In this document: piece after piece, positions 15,440 to 24,262 of the stretch
Numbering within the stretch: the stretch's first letter is position 1
Layout: each line of letters starts with the position of its first letter
NCBI GenBank assembly: GCA_965226865.1
Contig: CBDDEH010000004.1
Span: 496,001 to 560,000 of the forward strand
DNA: 64,000 bases
Direction of reading: 5' to 3'
From: CBDDEH01 sp965226865
Lineage (GTDB): Bacteria > Chloroflexota > Dehalococcoidia > Lucifugimonadales > JAGWBF01
Position numbers and translations under genes: made by a program
Notes under the pieces: generated by a model
Told to the model about the DNA's origin: nothing
The model's database searches: none
Seen by the model: only the letters and a program-made list of their open reading frames with translations

Positions 15440-16363
15440 TTAGCCTTCGTAGTGGTAGCCCAATGGCTCCTCAAACGCCCGGAGATTCTCCAGGGCTTCC
15501 CTCACCATGTCCTCCAGGCCTGGGTCTCCACGCTTCAGATAGCTTTTTAGAGCCTTTTTGGCCAAAGACCCGCCGATCTTCCCCAGTGCCCCGATTGCCG
15601 CCAACTGAACCTCGAGGTCGTCTTCCTCTAGGACAGGCACAAGGTGGGACGAGGCCTCTTCTTCATCCATCTCTCCCAGCGCGTTGGCAGCTTCATAGCG
15701 TAAGACTGGGCTAGGGCTCTGCAACTCTTTAAATAACAGCGGTAGCCAGCGAGGGTCTCCGGTTTTACCCATGGCGAACAGAGAGCTGGATTTCATTTTT
15801 CGATCCGAGCTTTCGTAAGCCCACCGGATATAACCGTCGGTGGTCGGTATGTTAAAAGTCGCCACAGATTCCAAGGCCCGCCGCCGCACTTCCGGGTGTT
15901 CTTCTTCGTTTGCCAGGGCTTTGAGGAGGCTATCACTGACCAGTTCCCGGTCTCTAGGAAGGGTTTTATTATCCTGTGCCAGGGCAGCGAACTTTCCCAG
16001 CGCGGTAGCGGCCGAAGCTCGGACTTCGTGAGAGTCGTCGGACTTAAGCAATTCGACCAGTGCCAGGATCAGCGACCTGTCTTCCGACTCCCAAAGACTG
16101 GTGATGGCCTTTTGCCTGATGGCCACGTCCGAGTCTTTGAGGCACAGTCTGAACACCGCGCTGAAGTCCAACTCAGCCGTCGACTCTGCCATCTCTCCGA
16201 GGAGGTCAACGATATCCTGGCGGCGTTCCGCAGCAACCTTGACCCAGGTCTTGGCGAATTTACCTAGTTCTGGTGGAGTCATATCGGAAAGCTCGATCAG
16301 AACCCCATGGTCGATTTGAGCCCCGTTTGAGCTGATCTCCTCGAGACACCTATCCAGGGACAA
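15440..16363 (-). CDS. HEAT-repeat protein
   Basis: A 307-residue alpha-solenoid. Repeating helix pairs are visible, for example SHEVRASAATALGKFA, HPEVRRRALESVATF, SPVLRYEAANALGEM and DLEVQLAAIGALGKIG, each with the conserved Arg/Asp and AxxALG pattern. No catalytic residues are seen; such proteins serve as protein-binding scaffolds. Substrate or partner is unknown. It is on the same strand as the tldD/pmbA genes upstream. Confidence 0.85.
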   Translation of the reverse strand: MSLDRCLEEISSNGAQIDHGVLIELSDMTPPELGKFAKTWVKVAAERRQDIVDLLGEMAESTAELDFSAVFRLCLKDSDVAIRQKAITSLWESEDRSLILALVELLKSDDSHEVRASAATALGKFAALAQDNKTLPRDRELVSDSLLKALANEEEHPEVRRRALESVATFNIPTTDGYIRWAYESSDRKMKSSSLFAMGKTGDPRWLPLLFKELQSPSPVLRYEAANALGEMDEEEASSHLVPVLEEDDLEVQLAAIGALGKIGGSLAKKALKSYLKRGDPGLEDMVREALENLRAFEEPLGYHYEG

Positions 16364-16432
16364 GACTGCTCCTAATACTGTAAATCCATGTGCTTATTGA
16401 AGTATAACGTCGTCGTCGCCCAAGGTCTAACC

Positions 16433-17767
16433 CTAGTTTTTGGTTGCCACTGAAACATTATCAAGGAGCAAAGCAGGAACTTTCAGGGAGCCTCCTATCC
16501 AGTGGCTATTATTCTCTATGGCAGCGATGTTCTTCAATACCTTATATACGTTACCAGAGATAACGGTGTTTTTAACCCTGCCAGTGACATTGCCGTTAGA
16601 AATCCGATATCCCAATAGAACGTTGGCGTTGAAATCGCCACCGAGTATATTGCTCTGGCCGGCGCCTAGAAGCCGCTCGACGACTAAGCCTTCTTTCATG
16701 CCCTTGATCATGTCGCCGAATTTGACGTCTCCGGGAGCCACTACAACCACACTGGTGCCGGGAGACGGAGGGCTACTTACACTTCTGTCGGCGCTGCCTG
16801 TGCTTTCCACACCCGCCTGGGCCGCGGTCTGCAGATCGTACAAAAAGTTCGCGATGACTCCTCCGTCGATAAGGGGCAGGACTGCCGAAGGCACACCCTC
16901 GTCGTCACACATGCGGCTACCGGGAGAATAAGCGACCGTAGGGTCATCCCAGATACTTAGCCTTGGGTCCAGCAACTGCTCACCCAGTTTGTCCTGCAAT
17001 GGGGACGCTTTTTGGAGCACGGTTTTCCCGTTGAAGCCTGCTAGCAAGGGCGAAAGCAGGGCTCCGGCGAATCCGTGTGGCGTAAATATGACAGGCACCT
17101 GACCGACAGGCGCCGGAACCACCTCTTTAGAGTATTCAAGCTGGGTTTTGATTGACGCGAGGATATTGGAAGTATCCAGAATAGGGTGGCACGAGCTTTC
17201 GCCGTCGTTCACAAAGAGCATGTCGGTCCCGTTGATAATAGTGCCGTGGAGATAAACGGAAGAGAAGGTTTTTGTGTATGTGGCGTACCCTCCCGCCGAG
17301 TTGAGCAACGTCATGGTAGCAACGCCTTTGGATACGCTGGCGTCGCACAGGACTTCCGGGTTGTATTCCCTTAGGTTCGCGATGGCCTCCTGGCCCAGGT
17401 CGGTCATGGCCTCGATGGACTGCTCCGTGGTCGCGGGATCATATACAGGCACTTCAGAGAAATCGGTGTTGGACGGAAAACTTAACCTGGCCTCGGGGCC
17501 GAACTTCGCGACTTCGGGAGTGTTCCGTATCAGGCCGTCCGTGTCATCGAAGTTGGAGGTGGATGACAGGCCTATCCGTCCGTCCTTGATGATCCGTACG
17601 GCGACTCCAGAGGACTCTTTTGTTTCGACCAGCTTGAGACGGTTGGCCTCGAACAACACCGGCTCCTGATGGCTCTGGACGTAATAGACCTCGGCTTGTT
17701 CAGTTTCCTTGGAAACCCTATCCAATAGTTGTTCCAAGTTCACTTCGGAGTGTAGAGCGCTTTTCAC
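16433..17767 (-). CDS. pmbA: TldD/PmbA-family protein (PmbA-like)
   Basis: The non-HExxxH partner of the TldD/PmbA pair, 444 residues, with the typical ASVSKGVATMTLLNSAG, FTPHGFAGALLSPLLAGFNG and GVESTGSADRS segments. The pair forms a heteromeric metalloprotease that trims peptides; TldD supplies the zinc motif. GTG 17767 is chosen because GGGGAGG lies before it and because it follows the tldD stop by two bases, indicating translational coupling. Confidence 0.92.
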   Translation of the reverse strand: MKSALHSEVNLEQLLDRVSKETEQAEVYYVQSHQEPVLFEANRLKLVETKESSGVAVRIIKDGRIGLSSTSNFDDTDGLIRNTPEVAKFGPEARLSFPSNTDFSEVPVYDPATTEQSIEAMTDLGQEAIANLREYNPEVLCDASVSKGVATMTLLNSAGGYATYTKTFSSVYLHGTIINGTDMLFVNDGESSCHPILDTSNILASIKTQLEYSKEVVPAPVGQVPVIFTPHGFAGALLSPLLAGFNGKTVLQKASPLQDKLGEQLLDPRLSIWDDPTVAYSPGSRMCDDEGVPSAVLPLIDGGVIANFLYDLQTAAQAGVESTGSADRSVSSPPSPGTSVVVVAPGDVKFGDMIKGMKEGLVVERLLGAGQSNILGGDFNANVLLGYRISNGNVTGRVKNTVISGNVYKVLKNIAAIENNSHWIGGSLKVPALLLDNVSVATKN

Positions 17768-17769
17768 GG

Positions 17770-19158
17770 CTAGCCTCCCCCAACCAGGCATTTCTGGATG
17801 CGTATGTGAGGACTGCCGTTGGAGACGGGCAACGGAGACTGGCCGCCTTTGCCACATCCTCCTCCCTGGTTCATATCCAGGTCGTTAGCCACGGCGTCCA
17901 GGTTTTCCAGGGTGATAAACAAGTTCCCGGATAGAAGAACTGGGCGCATCAGCTCCTCTATTTTGCCGTCGCGGATCGCGTGGGCTTCACCTGCCGAGAA
18001 TGTGAACTGCTCCATCGTGGTCATACCGCCATACCAATTGCTGACATAGATCCCTTCTTTGACGTCGGATATGATTTCATCGGCTGTGGCCGACCCCGGT
18101 TCGATGTAAGTGTTGGTCATTCGCACAATCGGAGGGAACTGGGACGCGATAGCCCGGGCGTTCCCCGTCGGAGACTCGCCCATAACCTCGGCGGTCTCAC
18201 GGGAGTGGAGCCTTCCGACCAGGACTCCTTCCTGCAGGAGATAGGTTTTTGTGGCCCGAGTACCTTCATCATCGTACTTATAGCTACCACGCAGTCCCGG
18301 GACAGCGGCGCCATCCACAACGTTGAGATGGGGGCCTCCGAACCTCTTTCCCATGACCATGATCTCCCTGAGGCGGTCATTTTCGTAGACGTGATCAGCT
18401 TCCGATAGATGACCGAACGCTTCGTGGATGAAAACGCCGGCCAAAACCGGGTCCAGTACGACCGTGTACTCACCCCCTTTAGCTTGGGGGGCGTTGAGGA
18501 GGTCCACGGCCTTTTCGGCAAGCATCCCGGCCTGGTCGTGTTGGTTTTCGACAAACGAGAAATCACCGTTGGACCCCAGGCTCACCCCGGATTGTTGTAC
18601 CTCGGACCCATCTCGGGCTGTTGCGTTTAACCGCAGGCTGACGTCTATCTTCTCTTGCTGGATAAAAGAGCCTGCTGATGTGGCAAAAACGCGTTTTCTT
18701 CTGCCATCCGAGTAGCCTATCGACGAAGTGGTGATCTTTGGGGTGCTCCAGATAATGTCCACATACTGGTCGAGAAGCGCCTTTTTGTCTTCGAGAGGAA
18801 TTACCGACGGGTCTTTCTTTACCAGGGGTGGCACGATGTCAACAACCGGTTCCACAGGGGCCAGTTTTACATGAGCGCCCTTCACCAGCTTGGCGTTCCT
18901 TATGGCTGTGGCAACCTTCTCCTTCAGGCCTTCCAGGCTGTTGAAAGACACAAAGCCCCAGCCGCCCGCCAGAGCCCTGACGCACCCGCCCACCGAAGCG
19001 CTGCGGCCTATGTCGTCAAGATCCTTGCCAAGGTACCTGATATGGGAGCCTTCCGCTTCGTCGAGCCGTATTTCAACGTACTCAGCGTCGTGGCCTTTGA
19101 GAGCTTGCTCAACTCGGTCTCTCAGATCTTCTGCTGTAAGAGGTCCATTCTTTTTCAC
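17770..19158 (-). CDS. tldD: Metalloprotease TldD
   Basis: Catalytic subunit of the TldD/PmbA protease, 462 residues. The zinc motif HEAFGH (residues 245-250) in GVFIHEAFGHLSEADH, and the downstream MTNTYIEPGSA and GGMTTMEQFTFSAGEA segments, are diagnostic. The complex degrades unfolded or modified small peptides in other bacteria. It is the first gene of the pair; pmbA follows after two bases. The nth gene diverges upstream across about 108 bases that should hold both promoters. Confidence 0.95.
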   Translation of the reverse strand: MKKNGPLTAEDLRDRVEQALKGHDAEYVEIRLDEAEGSHIRYLGKDLDDIGRSASVGGCVRALAGGWGFVSFNSLEGLKEKVATAIRNAKLVKGAHVKLAPVEPVVDIVPPLVKKDPSVIPLEDKKALLDQYVDIIWSTPKITTSSIGYSDGRRKRVFATSAGSFIQQEKIDVSLRLNATARDGSEVQQSGVSLGSNGDFSFVENQHDQAGMLAEKAVDLLNAPQAKGGEYTVVLDPVLAGVFIHEAFGHLSEADHVYENDRLREIMVMGKRFGGPHLNVVDGAAVPGLRGSYKYDDEGTRATKTYLLQEGVLVGRLHSRETAEVMGESPTGNARAIASQFPPIVRMTNTYIEPGSATADEIISDVKEGIYVSNWYGGMTTMEQFTFSAGEAHAIRDGKIEELMRPVLLSGNLFITLENLDAVANDLDMNQGGGCGKGGQSPLPVSNGSPHIRIQKCLVGGG

Positions 19159-19266
19159 AATAAACCGCGCTTTCGAGGAGTTTGTTTTGGGAATAGGAGG
19201 TGGGCTGCACTCGATTTTATCCTAAATGGCAAGAAGGGGGTACCCCGGTAAAGCCAAATAGCTAGG

Positions 19267-20073
19267 GTGTACCAAAAAGTGCTAGAATCAGGATACAGTT
19301 TGTCAGCTATCAGAAATAGAATGCCAGCTACTCAAAAAATCAGATCCCGAAAGGGATACCACAAGTCGCGGGCAGATAATGGGCCGACCACTAACGATGT
19401 TCTGGAGGCCCTTTGGCCACTATACGCCAGAGATCACTCCAAGCCGCGATATGACCCCACGTCCGAATTGGTGTTTACGATATTGTCCCAACATACTTCG
19501 GATGTCAACTCTGGCAGAGCCTTTCAGCAATTGATGAAGGACTTCGGCACTCTGGATGCTGTCGCCGATGGTGACGTGACTCGAATAGCCGAGAGTATCA
19601 AAAGTGGAGGACTGGCCAGAATAAAGGCGCCCCGTATCAAAGAGGTGCTCAATCGCATCAAAGAGCTGAGAGGCGGCTCTCTTGACCTGCACTTCCTAAA
19701 AGAGATGCCCTTGCCCGAAGCCAAAGCATGGCTGAGGCAGTTGCCGGGCATAGGCCCGAAGTCTGCTGCCGTAATTCTCTGTTCCTCGTTGGACATGCCT
19801 GCAATGGCGGTGGATACGCATGTGTTCAGAGTTTCAAAGCGTCTCGGGTTGATCGGACCCAAGACGAGCTATGAGGACGCCCACGACATCCTTGAGGGAG
19901 CCGTGCCTCCTGAGCAGGTGTACGCTCTACACATCGCGCTCATAATGCATGGCCGCAGGGTTTGCAAGGCTCCGCGGCCACTGTGTCACGAGTGTATCCT
20001 CAACTACGGGTGCCCGTCTCGCCACCTTGGTTTGGGTGGCGGAGGGACCAACAATATAAAGAGGCCGAAGTGA
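19267..20073 (+). CDS. nth: Endonuclease III-like DNA glycosylase
   Basis: Removes oxidised pyrimidines and nicks abasic sites. The helix-hairpin-helix LPGIGPKSAA carries catalytic Lys165, VDTHV carries Asp183, and Cys233, 240, 243 and 249 form the C-x6-C-x2-C-x5-C [4Fe-4S] loop. At 268 residues it has an N-terminal extension of about 40 residues that looks non-conserved, so ATG 19321 is a possible start instead of GTG 19267. It overlaps argC by four bases (GTGA). Confidence 0.93.
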   Translation: MYQKVLESGYSLSAIRNRMPATQKIRSRKGYHKSRADNGPTTNDVLEALWPLYARDHSKPRYDPTSELVFTILSQHTSDVNSGRAFQQLMKDFGTLDAVADGDVTRIAESIKSGGLARIKAPRIKEVLNRIKELRGGSLDLHFLKEMPLPEAKAWLRQLPGIGPKSAAVILCSSLDMPAMAVDTHVFRVSKRLGLIGPKTSYEDAHDILEGAVPPEQVYALHIALIMHGRRVCKAPRPLCHECILNYGCPSRHLGLGGGGTNNIKRPK

Positions 20074-21128
20074 AGGTAGGAATCATAAATGTCACGGGCT
20101 ATGCAGGCTCGGAGTTGGCCAGGATACTCTATCGTCATCCTGAAGTCGAGATAGCTTCTGTCACCGGTCGGAGTGCCGCGGGCGAGAAGCTGGGGGACGT
20201 TTTCCCACACCTGGCCGATCTTGATATGGTCATCCAGCCAGAACTCGACGGAAGTCCGGACCTGGTGTTTTCGGCCCTTCCCCATAAGGCCAGCGCTGAA
20301 GCTGTCATACCTCTGGTTAAAGACGGCGTAAAGGTTGTGGATATCAGCGCCGACTTCCGCTTGAAAAATCCATCTGAGTACGAGCAGTGGTACGGTGTAT
20401 GCCACCCGGACCCCCAGTACCTGGAACATACGGTATATGGGCTTACGGAGCTGCACCGCTCGGAGGTCGCGAAAGGACGGCTGGTGGCAAATCCGGGGTG
20501 CTATCCCACCAGCGCCATATTGGCTCTGGCGCCGGTTGTCAGTGAGGGACTGGTTGAGCCCGACATCGTTATAGATGCCAAGTCCGGTGTCTCGGGGTCA
20601 GGCCGTGGACTGAGCTTGAACACCCATTTTTCTGAAGTGAACGAGAATGTTATGGCTTACTCGGTGGAGGGCCACCGCCACTTGCCGGAGATAACTCAGG
20701 AACTGGAAGCCCTCGGCCGGCTGTCAAACCCGGGGAAAGACCATGAATCTTCCCTTGCCGTGACTTTCCTTACCCACCTGATTCCCATGACCAGAGGAAT
20801 ACTGAGCTCCTGTTACGCTAATCTGAAGCCGGGCGTTTTTTCCTCCGTCGGGGAGGCCGGAAACCGGATTCGCCAGATCTACCAGGACTTCTACGCCGAT
20901 CAACCATTTGTGCAGGTGGCAGCCTCGCCTCCTCAGACAAAACATACACTAGGCAACAATATGTGCCTGGTATATCCAACTGTTGATCCACGCAACGGGC
21001 GGCTTATCGTGATTAGCTGCCTGGACAATCTGGTGAAGGGGGCGGCGGGCCAGGCTATCCAGAACATGAATCTAATGTCTGGGTTCCCCGAGACGACGGG
21101 GTTGGAGAACCTGGCGGTGTATCCATAG
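20070..21128 (+). CDS. argC: N-acetyl-gamma-glutamyl-phosphate reductase
   Basis: NADPH-dependent third step of arginine synthesis. VGIINVTGYAGSELARIL is the dinucleotide site, FSALPHKASAE and VDISADFRLK are core strands, and NPGCYPTSAILAL carries catalytic Cys144. GTG 20070 overlaps the nth stop as GTGA and gives the family-typical start. Full length, 352 residues. The other arg genes are not here. tRNA-Glu follows 23 bases downstream. Confidence 0.96.
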   Translation: MKVGIINVTGYAGSELARILYRHPEVEIASVTGRSAAGEKLGDVFPHLADLDMVIQPELDGSPDLVFSALPHKASAEAVIPLVKDGVKVVDISADFRLKNPSEYEQWYGVCHPDPQYLEHTVYGLTELHRSEVAKGRLVANPGCYPTSAILALAPVVSEGLVEPDIVIDAKSGVSGSGRGLSLNTHFSEVNENVMAYSVEGHRHLPEITQELEALGRLSNPGKDHESSLAVTFLTHLIPMTRGILSSCYANLKPGVFSSVGEAGNRIRQIYQDFYADQPFVQVAASPPQTKHTLGNNMCLVYPTVDPRNGRLIVISCLDNLVKGAAGQAIQNMNLMSGFPETTGLENLAVYP

Positions 21129-21151
21129 GCTACTGTATAATGCTTTTTCGT

Positions 21152-21227
21152 GCCCCCATCGTCTAGCCTGGTCAAGGACGCCACCCTTTCAAGGTGGAGA
21201 TCGAGGGATCGAAGCCCTCTGGGGGCA
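21152..21227 (+). tRNA. tRNA-Glu (TTC)
   Basis: Acceptor GCCCCCA/TGGGGGC, anticodon stem CCACC/GGTGG with loop CTTTCAA giving TTC, T-arm GAGGG ATCGAAG CCCTC; CCA is encoded at 21228-21230. A TATAAT box lies at 21136-21141. Its 3' half is repeated at 24128-24182, so it is the target of an integrated islet. Confidence 0.97.
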
Positions 21228-21233
21228 CCATTT
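21179..21233 (+). repeat. Attachment-site repeat attL (tRNA-Glu 3' half)
   Basis: These 55 bases, from the end of the D-arm through the anticodon arm, T-arm and CCA to three T after it, are identical to 24128-24182. Left copy restores the intact tRNA. Confidence 0.9.
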
Positions 21234-21261
21234 TATATCTACCGCAGCTATCATCAAGGTA

Positions 21262-21684
21262 ATGGGGAAAGGCAGGAGAGAGCGCCATATGCCCCTGGGT
21301 TTCCCGGCGTTAGAGGCCCTCTGGAGCTACATCCGTCTCAGGGAGAAGAAACAGCCGACCACCGATAACCTGTGGGTCGACAAGAACGGCCGACAGATGG
21401 GGCTCAACTTCAACGGTCAGTGGCTGTACAGGCTGTTATGGCGCCTCGGGAAACGAGCTGAGATGCCCAACCTACATACCCATCGGTTCCGGCATACATA
21501 CGCGACTTCAGCCCTTCGAGGGCACATGCCGGAGCGGGTCCTGCAGATTATCGGTGGCTGGAGCAGGATCCCCGATACCTACATGCGGACCATTGGCCTG
21601 GAAGACGCCATCCGGGAGCACAGGGCGATCTCGCCGGCCGACAGGATCCGGAGGGGCAAGCATTCGGGGAGACGGATGCTATAA
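21262..21684 (+). pseudogene. Tyrosine integrase C-terminal fragment
   Basis: The catalytic half of a tyrosine recombinase: VMGKGRRERHMPL holds the beta-strand Lys, LHTHRFRHTYATS is the HxxR box, VLQIIGGWSRIPDTYMRTIG ends with the nucleophilic Tyr. The first Arg box and the whole N-terminal domain are missing; the open frame continues upstream without a start right up to the attL repeat. It would have catalysed integration into tRNA-Glu. Confidence 0.8.
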
Positions 21685-21916
21685 AAGGTCAAATGGGTTT
21701 GGTGTACCAGGAGGCCTTGGAGTCATCAATGGTGACGTGGATTGACGAAACTACTATGGAGCCTCTGTTCAACAACACGCACCTGAATACCCAACCTTAA
21801 ACAAGCCATTGCCTTGTAATCCCACAGGATGTTGAGGTAAAATGATTCCAATGCACAAGATATAGGGGGACAAAGTCGCCACTAATCTCTCCCTTGGGCG
21901 GCGATAAGAGGTAACG

Positions 21917-22951
21917 TTGGCAAAGAAGAAACCCAAGCCAGGCCAAAAGACGGTGGTTACCCGACCTGCACCACAGGCGGAACAGGCGGCAGTCGAAAGG
22001 ACAGCTCAACATGTGGCTAGTGAGAAGGTGCAGCTGCGGCAATTGATCGGTGACCTGGAACAGCTCCGAGACAGACGGTTGATCGTGTATTGGCTTCCCG
22101 ACGTAGCCAGAGTTTCTGACGCCGTTATCCCTTCACTTTACGACCAACTCTTGGAAATCGGTAAGCAGTCTTCACTTGATCTCATGCTTTTTACCCGCGG
22201 GGGAGATACAGAGGCCCCTTGGCGTATCGTGACCTTGATCCGAGAGTTCTGCGACAGTTTCGGAGTGTTAGTTCCTTACCGTGCCCATAGCGCAGGCACC
22301 ATGCTGGCTATGGGTGCTGACGAGATCGTGATGGCCCCCCTGGGCGTGTTAAGCCCAATTGATCCTAGCCGGACTCATCCCCTCCTCCCACGTCGAGAAG
22401 GCTCCACGGAAGCTGAACCTATCTCGGTTCAGGATATGAGGCATGCCATGAGGTTCATCACAGACACGGCAATGCCCGGCGAAGAGGCTTCCTATACACC
22501 AGAGGCAATGGCCCAGATAGTGACAGCTCTGTTTGATAAAATTCATCCCCTCGCTATCGAGCAATCGTACGCGCTGGCCAAACTGATTGGCGCTCGTTGT
22601 TTGGCTACTCATATGGATCCGGAAAAAGAAAGTGGAGAGATCGAATCTATCGTCACCACTCTATGCGACGACTATAAGTCCCATGCCTACCCTATTGCAC
22701 GTCGTGAAGCAAGAGAGATCGGTTTGAAGGTCGTAGACCCCTCCCCTGAAGAAGACGCAGCCATGACGGCTTTGCTTAAATTTTATTTGGGGCGGCCAGT
22801 CGGAGGGCCGTCGTCCCCAACCGATGCAAAACCCTTCAAGATGATCATAGGTTGGATGGATTCATTAGATATGCATATCCGGTGTGAAGCGAACGCACGT
22901 GTTGGTCAGGGCAAGGTGGAGTTCATGGGAGACCAATGGACGGCCTATTGA
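21917..22951 (+). CDS. SDH-type (ClpP-class) serine protease
   Basis: A 344-residue protein of the serine dehydrogenase proteinase family, ClpP/crotonase fold. LMLFTRGGDTEAPWRIV is the oxyanion strand, and PYRAHSAGTMLAMGADEIVM puts nucleophile Ser125 in the expected HSAGT context, followed by LGVLSPIDP. There is no transmembrane anchor; the N-terminal 40 residues are Lys/Gln/Ala-rich. TTG 21917 follows AGAGG. It is the largest intact gene of the tRNA-Glu islet, so it is cargo; its target protein is unknown. Confidence 0.82.
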   Translation: MAKKKPKPGQKTVVTRPAPQAEQAAVERTAQHVASEKVQLRQLIGDLEQLRDRRLIVYWLPDVARVSDAVIPSLYDQLLEIGKQSSLDLMLFTRGGDTEAPWRIVTLIREFCDSFGVLVPYRAHSAGTMLAMGADEIVMAPLGVLSPIDPSRTHPLLPRREGSTEAEPISVQDMRHAMRFITDTAMPGEEASYTPEAMAQIVTALFDKIHPLAIEQSYALAKLIGARCLATHMDPEKESGEIESIVTTLCDDYKSHAYPIARREAREIGLKVVDPSPEEDAAMTALLKFYLGRPVGGPSSPTDAKPFKMIIGWMDSLDMHIRCEANARVGQGKVEFMGDQWTAY

Positions 22952-23160
22952 GGGGCAGACTGGCGCCGTTCCTCGTCCTCAGCAGCCTTCTGACGCCGTT
23001 GTGCCGGCGTTTCCATCACACTTGTCCGACCGCTGTAGATTTCTGAGTACGGTATCGCTCGTGAACTGGACATGTTGACGTCCTGGTTCAAGCGAACCAG
23101 ATGGAATCCACCCTGGGACTGAGCCTCAGTGATGGTTGCAGGCCTTTTCTCCATGTCCAT
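22945..23160 (-). CDS. Small unknown protein
   Basis: Seventy-one residues, starting MDMEKRPATITEAQSQGGFH and ending in a charged, probably helical tail (RRQKAAEDEERR). A run of G upstream may serve as ribosome site. It converges on the protease gene with a seven-base overlap. I recognise no family; it could be a small regulator of the islet. Confidence 0.45.
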   Translation of the reverse strand: MDMEKRPATITEAQSQGGFHLVRLNQDVNMSSSRAIPYSEIYSGRTSVMETPAQRRQKAAEDEERRQSAPQ

Positions 23161-23220
23161 CCCCCCCCCTAATTGTTCTACCTATATTATAACATCTATA
23201 GCCGTGATACCACTCTACCG

Positions 23221-23424
23221 TCAGCCTACCGGGGAATCGTCCGCGGATTTCAAAGACCGTTTCTTAACAAACTCCGCGAGATCCTCAGACTTCACTCTGT
23301 AACCGAAATTCAAACCCAGATTGAACCCTTTTAATTTGCCAGTTCTGATCCAGCGCCGCACGGTCCCGACGTGCACTTGGAGATCGGAAGCAACGGACTG
23401 GGTCGTATACCACTCCTTTTTCAT
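23221..23424 (-). CDS. Excisionase-like helix-turn-helix protein
   Basis: A 67-residue MerR/Xis-type winged helix: YTTQSVASDLQVHVGTVRRW then IRTGKLKGFNLGLNFGYRVK and DLAEFVKKR, the usual pattern of helix, recognition helix, wing and final helix of excisionases. ATG 23424 chosen; GTG 23433 is also open. In the islet it would have acted as recombination directionality factor or regulator. Confidence 0.75.
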   Translation of the reverse strand: MKKEWYTTQSVASDLQVHVGTVRRWIRTGKLKGFNLGLNFGYRVKSEDLAEFVKKRSLKSADDSPVG

Positions 23425-23635
23425 TTCTCGCACCCCCAGATTAGACAGCTAGGACGCTATTATATTGTCGCCTAGATTCTTCCGCTAGCATTAGCCAATC
23501 GCCTCGCGACATCGGCCCGTTGACAGTTGATAAATACTCTCATATAAAAAGAATTCCTTTTGGTATTTGAATGCAAACCACACCTTTCGCTTGCCCTACG
23601 GACTCCAGGTCGTTGACAATAACTCCTGTAGTTTA

Positions 23636-24024
23636 CTACGGTTGAGTGGTTGTGGATGGTTCGGGTGTGGGCGGTACGAGAGAGCTAGAGGTCAAGTTGA
23701 CCCTGCGCCTTTTCTGCCTTCCACGACGCCGACCAGGTTTCTCCGGAGATCCTTCTAACTCGGCTTCAGACAGCTGCATTCCTCGGCCTGCTCCAAGCAG
23801 ATGTTGACGCCCCTGCAGAGACAAGTCCCGTAGATCATAACCAGCTCCTCTTCGTCCTCTCCCATGGTATCCGCTCCCAAAAGCCATAGCAGCGGCTTGT
23901 TGAGAAGGCTGGTCATTATCAGCAAATCGTTGAACTGCAGGGGTATTAGGCCGTTCTCCAGCGACCATGTCAAGTCCCTTGCCGAGGCTAGCTGATTAAA
24001 CCCATCCTTGACGGGTATACCCAC
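23636..24024 (-). pseudogene. Frameshifted XRE-family regulator remnant
   Basis: Two minus-strand frames join into the tail of an XRE regulator: the upstream frame gives WSLENGLIPLQFNDLLIMTS then KPLLWLLGADTMGEDEEEL, and the downstream frame gives RDLSLQGRQHLLGAGRGMQL followed by a basic, Arg/Lys-rich end. The helix-turn-helix itself is lost or degraded toward attR. One single-base shift around 23825-23835 separates the frames. It is probably the decayed immunity repressor of the islet. Confidence 0.5.
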
Positions 24025-24127
24025 CGGTGTTATTTTGGAGGCGTGGGCTCCACCCTGTTTTTGGGGTATATCCAGAACCCAGATACGAAATGAGTGCCTC
24101 TAAAGGGCAAAAGCCTTGGTCATTGAC

Positions 24128-24182
24128 CGCCACCCTTTCAAGGTGGAGATCGAGGGATCGAAGCCCTCTGGGGGCACCATTT
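24128..24182 (+). repeat. Attachment-site repeat attR (partial tRNA-Glu)
   Basis: Perfect 55-base copy of the tRNA-Glu 3' half (offset 2949 bases from attL). It cannot fold into a tRNA because the acceptor 5' strand and D-arm are missing. Identity ends one base after the shared TTT. Confidence 0.9.
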
Positions 24183-24262
24183 CTTTTCCTACGCATCGGT
24201 CGTTTGAGCATCAATGTTGGGCATCGCTGGCGTCGTTATCCTGGACGTGATATTCTCACCGC

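Larger units (their letters stand above)
21179..24182. mobile_element. 3-kb integrated islet in tRNA-Glu
   Basis: A 3.0-kb segment bounded by 55-bp perfect direct repeats of the tRNA-Glu 3' half, the classical footprint of tyrosine-recombinase integration. It contains an integrase C-terminus next to attL, a ClpP-class serine protease, a small unknown gene, an excisionase-like HTH gene and a broken XRE regulator. The missing integrase N-terminus shows that it can no longer move by itself. Core genes on both sides (argC, PrpD-like) are intact. Confidence 0.88.
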
